A stretch of 64,000 nt of DNA from Candidatus Koribacter versatilis Ellin345. GTDB taxonomy: Bacteria; Acidobacteriota; Terriglobia; Terriglobales; Acidobacteriaceae. This document shows positions 1 to 9,115 of this stretch, piece by piece. Position 1 is the stretch's first letter. Each line of letters starts with the position of its first letter. The stretch covers positions 4,712,001-4,776,000 of the forward strand of contig NC_008009.1 in the NCBI RefSeq assembly GCF_000014005.1. The letters are read 5' to 3'. The notes under the pieces were generated by a model, which searched no databases, had not been told where the DNA came from, and saw nothing but the letters and a program-made list of their open reading frames with translations. Both the position numbers and the translations under genes were made by a program.

Positions 1-2413
1 AGAAGCGAAAGAGTCGCAGTCGAAGAGCGCAGCCTCGTTGCGAGTAATCGCCGACCACTCGCGGGCGGCAACGTTCCTGATCAGTGATGGCGTGATTCCG
101 GCCAACGAAGGCCGCGGCTACGTGCTGCGCAAGATCATTAGGCGCGGGATTCGCCACGGACGTCTGCTCGGACAGAACAAACCGTTCCTGCACGACATGG
201 TCTATGCGGTACGCGACCTGATGCAGGATGCGTATCCGGAGCTGAAAGAGACAGCGGACCGGGTGGCGAAGACGGTACTGGCAGAAGAGACACGGTTTGC
301 GAACACACTGGATATTGGGCTGAAGAAACTGGATGAAGACCTCGCCTCATTGGCAGAGACGACTCGGGAATTGGGCCGGCTTTCGTGGGAAGAGCCAAAG
401 CCCGTCGAATTTGCGCTTAAGGAAGTTGCTCGCCATGTCTTTGTGGTCGCGCAGATGCTCAGTCCGGGTATGACTTTTGACACGCCCGGTCATGGTTTCT
501 TACTAAGAAGAGGTATTTACCGGGCCTGGATGGATTTGAAGGCTGTCGGGCTCGACAGAGTCGTGCGACTTTCCGAGATTGCAGAGGCGCTCTCGGAGGG
601 CGAAACCGGACGTGTTCAAAGTGTTGCTAAGAACCTAGCACACACTAAGCAGATCCTAGACGCAGAGCAGGAACGACTGCAGAGTGCCTCATCTCAACTC
701 GAGTTCGAATTGGACGCTATGGAAGCTGAGAAAAAGCTCGCAGAAAATCCTGAAATGCTCGCTGAGCAAGTGCGAGAGGTATTCGGACCCGCTCTCGAAG
801 AGAAGGTAATCAATGAGCTGCGCGGCAAACTGCAAAGCCGTCCCGTCTACTCAGGCGACAAAGCTTTCAAGCTTTACGACACGTTCGGCTTGCCGCTCGA
901 TTTCATGGTAGATGCCGCACGCGACCAAGGGATCGAATTCGATCAGGCGGGCTTCGACGCGGCGATGGAATCGCAGCGCGAAACGGCACGCGCCTCTTGG
1001 AAGGGGGGATCGAAGTTAAGCGCCAGCCCTATTTATAGAGAACTTGCCGAGGAGCTTGGAACGAAGCCATATCCCGGTCAACTTGCTGGCGGACATCCAA
1101 TGATCACTCCACAGTCGATCTTTGTCGGATACACCAGTACTGAATTCAAGGGAGCCACGGTGCTGGCAATCATTTCGAATGGGGCAAGTGTCGCTCAGCT
1201 AGCTCCGGGAGATGTCGCGGAGATGGTTCTCGATTACACGCCGTTCTATTCGGAATCCGGCGGACAGATTGGCGACACTGGCTGGCTCTACGATTCCACG
1301 GGCAATACGGTTGTCGCGGAAGTCGAGACGGTACAGTCTCCGGTGCAGGGTGTTCGTGCGCACAAGGTGACGGCGCGGCAGAACATCGCCGTCGGCGACA
1401 AGCTGAATGCCGTCGTCAATGCCGACGTCCGGCGCGCGACCATGCGCAATCACACCGGTACGCATCTGCTGCATGCCGCGTTGCGCGAGGTATTGGGCAA
1501 GCACGTGAAGCAGGCGGGATCGCTGGTGGATCCCGCGAAGCTGCGCTTTGATTTCTCGCACTTCACCGGAGTGGCGGATGAAGAACTGCAGGACATTGAA
1601 GACATCGTCAACAAGGAAGTGCTCAAGAACGATCGCGTGGAAGTGATCGAGAACGTGCCGATTGACGTCGCGGTCAACGAGTACAAAGCGATGGCACTCT
1701 TCGGCGAGAAGTACGGGGACCGGGTGCGGGTAATCAAGATCGGCGATTTTTCGACCGAGCTTTGCGGCGGCACCCATACGCTGGCAACCGGTGAGATCGG
1801 CCTGATCAAAGTGCTTCACGAAGGCAGCGTGTCGAGTGGCGTGCGGCGTCTTGAGGCCGTTACCGGCGAAAATTCGGTGCGGCACTTCCGCAAAGATCAC
1901 GAACTCGAAGGCGTGGTTTCGACGATCGTACGTCCGTCGGAAGGCCTCAGCCCGGCGCAGGCGTTGAAGTTCGAGCTTGACCGGCGCGAAGAAGAGATTA
2001 AGAAGCTGCGCAAAGAACTCGAGCAGTCGAGGATGAAGTCGGCTTCGAGTGCGGTGTCGTCGGCAACGGAGAGCGCTCGCGAGGTAAAAGGCATCAAGGT
2101 GTTGGCCACGCGGGCTGACAACATTGACCGCAACCAGATGCGCACGCTAATCGATAACCTGCGAAGCAAGCTTGGTTCCGGTGTGATTGTGTTGGGGTCA
2201 GTGCAGGATGGCAAGGTTGCGCTGATCGTGGGTGTGACCAAGGACCTGACGTCGAAGATCCAGGCCGGCAAGATCATCGCGCAGGTAGCAAAGCACGTTG
2301 GTGGCTCTGGGGGCGGGCGTCCGGACATGGCGGAAGCGGGCGGAAAAGACCCGGCGGCGCTGGACGGTGCCTTAAATGCCACCTATGGCATTGTGGACAG
2401 CTTGCTTTCGTAG
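1..2413 (+). CDS. alaS: Alanyl-tRNA synthetase, 5'-truncated by window edge, with large internal insert
   Basis: Charges tRNA-Ala and edits mischarged Ser/Gly in the cytoplasm. The reading frame is open from base 2, so the N-terminal catalytic part lies outside the window; the first in-frame ATG/GTG is not the true start. Numbering from the Met/Leu-Arg-Val at base 35-38, the editing-domain zinc motif HTGTH is at residues 472-476 and CGGTH at 576-580. The C-terminal DHHA1 domain ends with the Gly-rich [15 protein letters not shown]. Between the conserved [15 protein letters not shown] (about 87-100) and [16 protein letters not shown] (about 273-288) there are about 165 extra residues where the family normally has a short linker. 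The insert is uninterrupted and in frame. Family assignment is certain; the function of the insert is unknown. Confidence 0.97.
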
Positions 2414-2443
2414 TCCAAAACCGTCACAATCCGATGTCATTTT

Positions 2444-2466
2444 GGGAGAAGCCGCTGGTTTCTCCC
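2444..2466 (+). terminator. Weak stem-loop after alaS
   Basis: A 7-bp perfect inverted repeat (gggagaa / ttctccc, 9-nt loop) lies 30 bp after the alaS stop. It has no T-tract on the downstream side, so it may be an attenuating hairpin rather than an intrinsic terminator. Confidence 0.25.
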
Positions 2467-2565
2467 TCTCCGTTTGTCGGCAAGTTGTGTACGCTCTAAG
2501 TTCCTGAAAATCGCACCATTTCAGGAGGCGGCTCTTTGAAGCGTTCATTCCCAAGAGAGTGACCT

Positions 2566-3954
2566 ATGATCAAGCTATCCCCTCGTCGGCGTGTTGCAGT
2601 GCTCGCGACCCTCGTGATTTGCGGGCTCCTGGTTTTTCTAATCGCCTGCAGTGATAATTCGAGCAGCAATAACAACAATCAGCAGCGCAGCACCTTCTCG
2701 GTGGTCATGTTCGCCGGAGACTCGCTGACGGCGGGCTTCCAGAGCGGCTCTCTGTGGCAGAAGACCCAGGTGAACGGCTGGGCGCCACTGGTAGCAAAGC
2801 AGGGCGGCTTCCAGATTATTCAGCCACTCATTGCTGATCCCGGAATTCCTGCGGCGTTGGAACTTGTCAGCCTCGGACCGCCGCCGGTGATCCAACCCAT
2901 GCCGGGTACTTCGAGCGGTCGTATCAATCAGCTCATGTGGCCGACGGACGTCGCGGTGCCGGGACACACTTTGTCTGACCTCATCAACTACGCGCCGGTG
3001 GTGCCTCCGGCGACGAACGAGGACATCATCACTGACGTAGTGCTTGCCTATCCTCCGGGACAGACGCACACGCAATTGCAGCAGGTGGTTGATGCGAACC
3101 CGACGACGGTCTTCGTCTGGATCGGCAACAACGATGCGCTGGTTGCGGACTTCGCCGGCACGCCAGCGGTAATGACCTCGGTGGCGGACTTCACCACGCA
3201 GTTTACGAGCATGATGAACACGCTGAGTTCGAAGACGACTGCGAAGATCCTGGTTGGGAACGTGCCGGACGTGACGTCTGTGCCCTACTTGTTCCCCGCA
3301 CCGGTGGTGGTGGCGCAAGTGCAGGGTATCCTCGCCGGGTATGGGGTAAATCTCGACGCGGTGACGCTTAGCACAATGCTGGGCGTTGGGCCGGGCGACT
3401 TCGTCAACCTCGAACAGGGTGTGCAGACAGAGGTTCCAGCGTTTGTCGCGACTCTATTGGGTGGCGGCTCGCCTTCGCCGTTAAGTGACGGTGCGGTCCT
3501 TTCGGCCACGGAAGTGGCTCAGGTTCAGGCGAACGTGAATTCCTACAACGCTGTTATTGCAGCGCAGGCTGCGTCGGCGGGCGCGACGGTGGTGGATATC
3601 CACGCGGTGTTTGCCGCGACCGGCGATTGCCGCATTCCGGTGCTTCCATGCACGGGCGTGCCGATCAACGGCTACCCTGCATCCAACGCCTTCCTCGGCG
3701 GTCTGTTCAGCCTGGATGGCATCCACCCGACGAACACGGGCTACGCGATCATTGCGAATGCGTTCATTGACACGATGAACGCCAGCTTAGGGACGTCGGT
3801 TGCCGATGTGGATGTGTCAGCAGTGGCTGCGGCCGATCCGCTCTTCCCACCGAATTTCCCGGCTCCTGGCGCGGCGCACGCTACCGCGTTGAAGACCGGC
3901 CAGATTCCGAAGGGAATTCCAAAGGCGAATTACGAGATTTTCCATCGCCGGTAA
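2566..3954 (+). CDS. SGNH/GDSL-family lipoprotein hydrolase
   Basis: Probable exported esterase/lipase of the SGNH superfamily, acting on an unknown ester at the cell envelope. The N-terminus is a lipoprotein signal: basic residues, a hydrophobic stretch (10-26) and lipobox LIAC with Cys28. An Asn/Ser-rich linker follows. Block I is AGDSLTAGF with nucleophile Ser53, a block III-like WIGNND follows, and block V is DGIHPTNTGY carrying the Asp-x-x-His pair. At 462 residues it is longer than simple GDSL enzymes; the middle region is not recognised. A strong terminator follows the stop, so it is probably a single-gene unit. Confidence 0.85.
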   Translation: MIKLSPRRRVAVLATLVICGLLVFLIACSDNSSSNNNNQQRSTFSVVMFAGDSLTAGFQSGSLWQKTQVNGWAPLVAKQGGFQIIQPLIADPGIPAALELVSLGPPPVIQPMPGTSSGRINQLMWPTDVAVPGHTLSDLINYAPVVPPATNEDIITDVVLAYPPGQTHTQLQQVVDANPTTVFVWIGNNDALVADFAGTPAVMTSVADFTTQFTSMMNTLSSKTTAKILVGNVPDVTSVPYLFPAPVVVAQVQGILAGYGVNLDAVTLSTMLGVGPGDFVNLEQGVQTEVPAFVATLLGGGSPSPLSDGAVLSATEVAQVQANVNSYNAVIAAQAASAGATVVDIHAVFAATGDCRIPVLPCTGVPINGYPASNAFLGGLFSLDGIHPTNTGYAIIANAFIDTMNASLGTSVADVDVSAVAAADPLFPPNFPAPGAAHATALKTGQIPKGIPKANYEIFHRR

Positions 3955-3972
3955 GAGAGTCTTCTCAACTAC

Positions 3973-4000
3973 AGGCACGGCTTAACGCCGTGCCTTTTTT
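3973..4000 (+). terminator. Rho-independent terminator of the SGNH lipoprotein gene
   Basis: A 9-bp perfect stem (aggcacggc / gccgtgcct) with a 5-nt loop is followed by six T residues. Its last T is also the first base of the convergent yraN stop codon, so the two genes meet with no spacer. Confidence 0.9.
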
Positions 4001-4431
4001 CATTCACCGGACAAAAGGAACGCACTCTTGAGGATGGTGATTTCCGGCTTAGGACGGTCGAGATAGACGGTGACGATGTCGAAACGCGTAGGCGTGTTCT
4101 CGGCGCATTGGCGCAGGTAGTGACGCGCGACGCGGCGGAGATCATTGCGCTTGGTGTCGTCTACGGCGGCCTCGGCGGTGGCGATGTCGCGGGTAGTGCG
4201 GGTCTTCACTTCGATGAAGCAGAGGATGCCGCCGTTCCAGCCGATGATGTCGAGTTCGCTCTTATGCCAAGGAGTGCGGAAGTTGCGGGCAACGATGGTG
4301 TAGCCGTGTTTGCGCAGGAAGAAGTAGGCGAGTTCTTCGCCGCGGCGGCCAGTCTTGAGGTGTTCGGGCTCGTCCGGCTCGGGAAGAATGGCGTCGAGCA
4401 AACGCACTGCGAGTTGAGTGAACACGCGCAC
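4000..4431 (-). CDS. YraN family protein (UPF0102)
   Basis: Small nuclease-fold protein of the UPF0102/YraN family. Family hallmarks are visible: GRRGEELAYFFLRKHGY near residues 29-45, then the restriction-endonuclease-like ELDIIG and FIEVKTR, which carry the acidic and Lys residues expected of the active-site fold. Length (143 residues) is slightly above the usual 120 because of an N-terminal extension of about 25 residues. It is divergent from the phosphatase gene (36 bp between starts) and convergent with the lipoprotein gene. The exact cellular role of the family is not settled. Confidence 0.9.
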   Translation of the reverse strand: MRVFTQLAVRLLDAILPEPDEPEHLKTGRRGEELAYFFLRKHGYTIVARNFRTPWHKSELDIIGWNGGILCFIEVKTRTTRDIATAEAAVDDTKRNDLRRVARHYLRQCAENTPTRFDIVTVYLDRPKPEITILKSAFLLSGE

Positions 4432-4466
4432 GACGCCAGAGTACCCGACGCGCCCAGCGCAAGGCT

Positions 4467-5681
4467 GTGACGCGTGAACCCATCGAGTGTGCGGTAAGAT
4501 ACCGGGACACGTGGGGAGGATCGGCCATCAAGCTTTTTGCGAAGTGGAATACCGGATCGACGAAGCGGGCATCGTTCTGGCAGAGCCTGACGGGACCGTC
4601 GCGCTTGATCTTCTTCGCGGCGGTGTTTTTTACGTTTTCCTGCCTGGGCTTCCTTAATGTGATGACCACTCCGCTGCGGCAGCCCGCATGGCAGATTGTG
4701 GCGATGGTGCTCGGCAGCGCCATTTTTGCGATCTTCTACGCGTGGGCGGGCGTGCTGCGACGGTGGTGGTGGATGATCGTTGTCGCCCTGTCACAAGTGG
4801 CGTACTTTACGGTGGTCGTTAGATTCGGAGGGCAGCGCGCCTTGCTGCTCGACCCGCATTCCGAGACCCAGGTCCAGCTCTTTTGGATGAGCCTGCTCGG
4901 CAAAATAACGTTGATTGCCGGCTACACCTTCTTCCTCATCTTCTTCGGGCGCGAAGGCGTTCGCTACTTCCAGGCGCATGCGGAAATCAAGCTGGCGCAG
5001 GAGATCCACCAGCGGCTGGTACCGACCATCGAGCGGCAAATCGGACGCTTCTCTCTGTACGGAAACTCGGTGCCAAGCGGCGAGGTGGGCGGCGACCTGG
5101 TGGACCTGGTAGAAGGCGGGAGTTGGACGGCCTACGTTGCCGATGTCTCCGGGCATGGCGTGTCAGCGGGCGTGCTGATGGCAATGTTTAAGACAGCGGT
5201 CAGAACCACCGTGGTTGCCGATAGCCAGTCAAACCTGATGCTCGATGCAGTGCACCGTGCTTTATATCCGTTGAAGACGCCGAACCTGTTCGTCACCGCC
5301 GGCGTGTTGCACTGTGATTCCGCGGGCGCTTTTAGTTTGTCGCTCGCAGGACATCCTCCGCTGCTGCATTACAGAAAATCAACGAGTGACGTTGTAGAGC
5401 ATCCCGCCATGGATCTTCCGCTGGGAATCCTGCCGGAGCAGAGTTTTCAGAGCACGCGCATCACGATGGAGAGCGGCGACCTGCTGGTGTTGCTGACCGA
5501 CGGCTTCACGGAAGTCTTCGACGACAAGAAGAACGAGATGGGTATCGAACCGGTGAAGGCCACCGTGCAATCGAACGCAGCACGCCCTTTACCGGAAGTA
5601 TTCGCCGCGGTGCGCAAGATCGCGCTCGCCTTCGGCAAACAGGAAGACGACCAGACCCTGCTGCTTATCCGAGCTAACTGA
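4467..5681 (+). CDS. Membrane-anchored PP2C/SpoIIE-type serine phosphatase
   Basis: Predicted RsbU/SpoIIE-like phosphatase that would dephosphorylate an anti-anti-sigma (STAS) partner. The N-terminal part has about four hydrophobic segments (roughly 47-66, 74-95, 101-118, 137-160). The catalytic domain starts near 175 with EIHQRLVP, and shows GGD at 208-210, ADVSGHG at 225-231 and a C-terminal LTDGFTE, the metal-binding acidic motifs of the family. The GTG at 4467 is the longest start; a GGAGGA sequence lies about 50 bp inside the frame, so the true start may be later. A STAS-domain gene lies in the window at 14088-14429, but a link is only inference. Confidence 0.88.
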   Translation: MTREPIECAVRYRDTWGGSAIKLFAKWNTGSTKRASFWQSLTGPSRLIFFAAVFFTFSCLGFLNVMTTPLRQPAWQIVAMVLGSAIFAIFYAWAGVLRRWWWMIVVALSQVAYFTVVVRFGGQRALLLDPHSETQVQLFWMSLLGKITLIAGYTFFLIFFGREGVRYFQAHAEIKLAQEIHQRLVPTIERQIGRFSLYGNSVPSGEVGGDLVDLVEGGSWTAYVADVSGHGVSAGVLMAMFKTAVRTTVVADSQSNLMLDAVHRALYPLKTPNLFVTAGVLHCDSAGAFSLSLAGHPPLLHYRKSTSDVVEHPAMDLPLGILPEQSFQSTRITMESGDLLVLLTDGFTEVFDDKKNEMGIEPVKATVQSNAARPLPEVFAAVRKIALAFGKQEDDQTLLLIRAN

Positions 5682-5784
5682 CTGGTAGTGTCTCAGTCTG
5701 AACCTCGGAGTTGAGAAACGGAATGCTGGTGATTGGCCACTCCCGCAGTGCAGCGCAGAAGAATTTGAGTAGGAGACTTGCGGC

Positions 5785-6318
5785 ATGGCGAAACTTGTCT
5801 TCGGAATGAACCAGTCTCTGGATGGCTACGTCGACCACATGAAGTTGGGGCCGCCTATGCCCGAGGCCTTTCGTCACTTCCTCGAACACGTGCGTGGCCT
5901 GACGGGCTGCATATTTGGCCGCAGCCTGTACGAGATCATGCGTTATTGGGACGAGGACCTTCCCGACTGGGACACGGACGATCACGAATTCGCAGCGGCG
6001 TGGCGAAGCAAACCGAAATGGGTCGTGTCGCGCTCGCTCCAGTCAGTTGGCCCCAACGCCACGCTGATCGCGGAGGACTTCAAAGGCGCAATACGCAAGC
6101 TCAAGGCAGAAATGGATGGTGAGATTGACGTTGGCGGGCCAATCCTGGCGCAAAGCCTGACCGAAGCCGGTCTTATCGATGAGTATCGGCTCTACCTCCG
6201 CCCCGTCGTGCTGGGGAGCGGTACGCCATTCTTCGCGGGCCCTCGGCCGCCTCTCCACCTGGTGGCCAGCGATCTCATCGTCGAGGACCTGATTCGGTTG
6301 ACTTACGTTCCTGCGTAA
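5785..6318 (+). CDS. Dihydrofolate reductase-family protein (RibD C-terminal domain)
   Basis: Single-domain member of the DHFR/RibD-C superfamily, related to YyaP/YwjB-type proteins, expected to be an NAD(P)H-dependent reductase of unknown substrate. Features: N-terminal KLVFGMNQSLDGYVD, GCIFGRSLYEIM, KWVVSRSL, the nucleotide-binding-like DVGGPILAQSL near residue 115, and the C-terminal RPVVLGSGTPFF. Length (177) is typical. A TAGGAGA ribosome site precedes the ATG. It appears to be monocistronic. Confidence 0.85.
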   Translation: MAKLVFGMNQSLDGYVDHMKLGPPMPEAFRHFLEHVRGLTGCIFGRSLYEIMRYWDEDLPDWDTDDHEFAAAWRSKPKWVVSRSLQSVGPNATLIAEDFKGAIRKLKAEMDGEIDVGGPILAQSLTEAGLIDEYRLYLRPVVLGSGTPFFAGPRPPLHLVASDLIVEDLIRLTYVPA

Positions 6319-6325
6319 TCGCGCA

Positions 6326-6478
6326 CTAACCGGCACGCTTGAAAAACTGCACCGCGCGTTCGTGCTTCTCAGCAGCGGCACGCGTCGAGAATGTGCCGAG
6401 GTTGCGGCGCTTGCCGGTTTTCGTGTCCTTCTTCTTAGAGTAGAGCCGGAATTTTCCTGACGACATTTTGCGGATCAT
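6326..6478 (-). CDS. Small basic conserved protein (50 residues)
   Basis: Fifty-residue, strongly Lys/Arg-rich protein beginning MIRKMSSGKFRLYSKKK and containing GKRRNLGTFSTRAAAEKHE. I recognise this as a widespread small conserved hypothetical family in several bacterial phyla; no function is assigned. The open frame runs further upstream, but that extension is low-complexity antisense-like sequence crossing a terminator, so the Met at 6478 is preferred. The charge pattern suggests nucleic-acid or ribosome binding, which is inference. Confidence 0.65.
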   Translation of the reverse strand: MIRKMSSGKFRLYSKKKDTKTGKRRNLGTFSTRAAAEKHERAVQFFKRAG

Positions 6479-6519
6479 AAAAACTTGGATGTCAGGTGGG
6501 CGGCCACGCGATGCCGCCA

Positions 6520-6549
6520 AAAAAGAGGCGTGACTTGCGCCACGCCTCG
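6520..6549 (-). terminator. Rho-independent terminator of the aminotransferase gene
   Basis: An 8-bp perfect stem (gaggcgtg / cacgcctc, 8-nt loop) is followed on the minus strand by six T residues, about 50 bp after the aminotransferase stop. Confidence 0.85.
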
Positions 6550-6597
6550 GAGGGTAAAGCATGCGTGCCCCGGGAAGAGCACGCGTTCGAAGAAAAC

Positions 6598-7983
6598 CTA
6601 GGAACCGACCTCTTCGCCCGCCTTCTTGCCCTTTTCGTGCAGGGCCGCGACGTTGAGGATGCACTCTTCGAGAATGTCGAGAGCGATGTCGGCTTCTTCC
6701 TTGGTCACGATCAGTGCCGGTGCGATGCGCAGGGTGTTCGGTCCGGCGCCGAGGTAGAGAATGCCTTTTTCGAAAGCGAGGTCAACAACCGCGTCGCGCA
6801 GTTCGCCCGCAGGACGCTTGGTCTTCTTGTCGCTGACGAACTCGACACCGAGCATCAGGCCATGGCCACGGACGTCGCCCACGAGCGGCATCTTCTCGGG
6901 CCACTTCGAAATGCGGTTCATGATGTGCTTGCCGACGGTCTCGGCGTTCTTCACGCCTTCGCGCTCGAGAACATCGAGCGTAGCGAGTGCCGCAGCAATC
7001 GCGACGGGATTCCCGCCGAACGTGGAAGCGTGCGAACCCGGGACCCAGTCCATGATCTCGGCCTTGGTCAGGCAAACGCTGAGTGGCATACCGCTGGCAA
7101 TGCCCTTGGCGATGGTGATCATGTCAGGCTCAACACCGGTGTGCTCCACCGCCCACCACTTGCCGGTACGACCGCAGCCGGACTGCACTTCGTCGCAAAC
7201 CAGCAGGATGCCGTGCTTGTCGCAAATCTTGCGGAGTTCCTGCATGAACGCCGGAGGCGCAGGCAAATAGCCGCCTTCACCCTGAATGGCTTCGACGAAA
7301 ATCGCGGCGACTTCTTCCGGAGCGATGTCGGTAGTAAAGACCTTCTCCTCGAGGAAGCGCGCGACGGAAACGGCGTATTCGTTCGCGTCAGTGCCTTCTG
7401 GACGGCGGTACAAATTAGGATACGGGATGTGCGTCACACCCGGAACCAGCGGCGAGAAGCGGCGATGCTGCTGCGGCTTCGACGCGGTCAACGACAGGGC
7501 GCCCATGGTACGACCGTGGAAGGCGCCGTAGAAAGCGATGATGTGCTGGCGCTTGGTATGGTAGCGCGCGAGCTTCAGGGCGCATTCGATGGCCTCCGCG
7601 CCCGAGTTGCCGTAATAAACCCGGTGCGGTCCCTTCATCGGGGCGATCTTCGAGAGGCGATCACCGAGGGTGATCATAGACTCGTAATAGAAATCCGTGC
7701 CCGACATGTGAATGAGTTCGCCGGCCTGCTTCTGGATGGCGGCGACGACTTCAGGATGGCAGTGGCCGGTCGAGGTCACGGCGATGCCGGAAGAGAAGTC
7801 GAAGAACTCGTTGCCGTCCACGTCTTCAATCACCACGCCATGGCCGCGCTTGGCGACCAGCGGGTACGAACGGGTGTAGGACGGCGAAATGATGCGGGCA
7901 TCGCCCTCGAGGACGCGCTGGGCGTTGGGACCGGGTAGCTTGGTGCGAATCTTGGGGCCGGCAGTAGTAATTGCGGTGGACAT
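6598..7983 (-). CDS. Class-III PLP aminotransferase (GabT/acetylornithine aminotransferase-like)
   Basis: Pyridoxal-phosphate omega-aminotransferase, 461 residues. Class-III hallmarks: YGNSGAEAIECALKLAR near 124-140, FYGAFHGRTMGALSLT near 151-166, CDEVQSGCGRTGKWWA with Asp264 that contacts the PLP ring nitrogen, and ITIAKGIASGMP with the PLP lysine at 293. Length and the C-terminal LGAGPNTLRIAPALIVT resemble 4-aminobutyrate/lysine aminotransferases more than ArgD, but substrate is not fixed by motifs. The start was set at the ATG at 7983, which has a good AAGGAGAA site 8 bp upstream; the longer frame upstream is unlikely. A possible 38-residue ORF precedes it on the same strand. Confidence 0.9.
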   Translation of the reverse strand: MSTAITTAGPKIRTKLPGPNAQRVLEGDARIISPSYTRSYPLVAKRGHGVVIEDVDGNEFFDFSSGIAVTSTGHCHPEVVAAIQKQAGELIHMSGTDFYYESMITLGDRLSKIAPMKGPHRVYYGNSGAEAIECALKLARYHTKRQHIIAFYGAFHGRTMGALSLTASKPQQHRRFSPLVPGVTHIPYPNLYRRPEGTDANEYAVSVARFLEEKVFTTDIAPEEVAAIFVEAIQGEGGYLPAPPAFMQELRKICDKHGILLVCDEVQSGCGRTGKWWAVEHTGVEPDMITIAKGIASGMPLSVCLTKAEIMDWVPGSHASTFGGNPVAIAAALATLDVLEREGVKNAETVGKHIMNRISKWPEKMPLVGDVRGHGLMLGVEFVSDKKTKRPAGELRDAVVDLAFEKGILYLGAGPNTLRIAPALIVTKEEADIALDILEECILNVAALHEKGKKAGEEVGS

Positions 7984-8097
7984 GGTAGTTCTCCTTCGTT
8001 GCTGGGCGCGGGTAAGCGCGGCGGACCGAGGCCGGGCGTGGAAGCGGGACAGGTTTGTCCGCTGGTGCACGCAAACAGAAGTGATGTAGGTGAGGAG

Positions 8098-8214
8098 TTA
8101 GTCGCCCGAGAAGAGGTTGGGACGGGCTTGCGATGGGGCGAGACGAACGTCAGCGCGGGCTGAAACAGGCCGCGACCAGGCGTTACGCTTCAGGAATTCC
8201 AAATAGCCCATCAT
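8098..8214 (-). CDS. Candidate small ORF (38 residues) upstream of the aminotransferase
   Basis: A short frame starts with two ATG codons (MMGYLEFLKRNAWSRP...) and stops 114 bp before the aminotransferase ATG. A GGAG sequence sits 7 bp upstream of the first ATG. The product is basic with no membrane segment. Evidence is only the ribosome site and the same-strand position; it could be a leader peptide or chance. Confidence 0.35.
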   Translation of the reverse strand: MMGYLEFLKRNAWSRPVSARADVRLAPSQARPNLFSGD

Positions 8215-8296
8215 CGATTTACTCCACAACGATTATAGCCCCGTTTAGTGCCAAAAAGCACCCCTGAAACCGGAGCTTCGCCAGTACCGGAGGTAA

Positions 8297-8698
8297 CTAT
8301 CCGGAGGTCGCCGCGACAGAGGTTGCGCCACCGGAAAGCAGGTATTGCACGGTGTGGACGAGGTCGGCAGGAGGCACATTGATCTGCAAAACCGCGTCTG
8401 CGGCTTCAGTGTGGCGGGCGGAGTCGTCATACATCACCACGAGCCGGACCTGCGGACTTCGGCGCCGGAGTGCGATGCTGATCTTCAGACGGTCCGACGG
8501 ATGGACGAGGTGGCCGAAGATCGCCAGCCGGACGTCATTTTCCGCAGCGGCGGCCAGCGCTTCCTCTACCGATGCGCTTACGACTGGGAATCCCGCACCG
8601 CTCAGAATCGTCTCGCGAACGGAGAGGTGCTTCTGATGAATCCCGATGTTCAGGACTACCGACTTTCGTTTGGATCTCCGGAATGCTCTGCTGCTCAT
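8297..8698 (-). CDS. Degenerate (pseudo-)receiver domain protein
   Basis: About 133 residues with a CheY-like alternating pattern: KSVVLNIGIHQKHLSVRETILSGAG, then VRLAIFGHLV and VRLVVMYDD. At the phosphoacceptor position (after the third beta strand) the sequence reads FGHLVHPSD instead of an Asp-containing loop, and the N-terminal acidic pair is also missing, so phosphorylation is not expected. The start at 8698 is chosen because a GGAGGGG site lies just upstream; the longer frame overlaps the upstream gene. Likely co-transcribed with the 2-TM protein gene before it. A phosphorylation-independent switch is inference. Confidence 0.6.
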   Translation of the reverse strand: MSSRAFRRSKRKSVVLNIGIHQKHLSVRETILSGAGFPVVSASVEEALAAAAENDVRLAIFGHLVHPSDRLKISIALRRRSPQVRLVVMYDDSARHTEAADAVLQINVPPADLVHTVQYLLSGGATSVAATSG

Positions 8699-8742
8699 GG
8701 GCCTGCCCCTCCGATGGAATTTGGTGTCGATCGGAGCGAGAT

Positions 8743-9024
8743 CTAAACGCGGAGCGGAGCGACCCACGCAGCTACCTCGACGGGAGGCGCCTGTGCAAAT
8801 GGAAGCAGTCCATGGATGACTTTGCGGAACGGGAGGTCGTAGAGATCGTTCGAACCCAACAGGACGGAGATCGCGACGACGGCGAAGAAGAAAGCCTCGA
8901 GGTTGAGCGGAGTCGCCGGATCAAGGTCTACCTGGGGCATGACCAAAATCCAGTAGATCGCGAACATCACGATCAGCAGGACCCACCTTTGCCATCCACT
9001 TCGCACCGAAGCATTAAAAGACAA
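8743..9024 (-). CDS. Small two-TM membrane protein, unknown
   Basis: A 93-residue protein with two hydrophobic segments (about 13-30 and 43-60) separated by MPQVDLDPATPLNLE, and a charged/proline-rich C-terminus. It appears to use a TTG start at 9024; no in-frame ATG lies upstream. It sits upstream of the pseudo-receiver gene (45 bp gap) and divergent from cysS. I do not recognise the family. Confidence 0.5.
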   Translation of the reverse strand: MSFNASVRSGWQRWVLLIVMFAIYWILVMPQVDLDPATPLNLEAFFFAVVAISVLLGSNDLYDLPFRKVIHGLLPFAQAPPVEVAAWVAPLRV

Positions 9025-9115
9025 ATCGGGATGCGAGTCAATACGTTCGCGAGTTGCCCGATGGTACTCATCTTCCCTAGAATCAAGGATTCACCACTCG
9101 ATAGGAACCCTCGCA

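Noticed and set aside
4108-4470. 120-residue + strand frame
   Set aside because: Shadow of yraN, which carries the recognised motifs.
6496-7938. 480-residue + strand frame
   Set aside because: Antisense shadow of the class-III aminotransferase; composition (Arg/His/Gly-rich) is that of a reversed high-GC gene.
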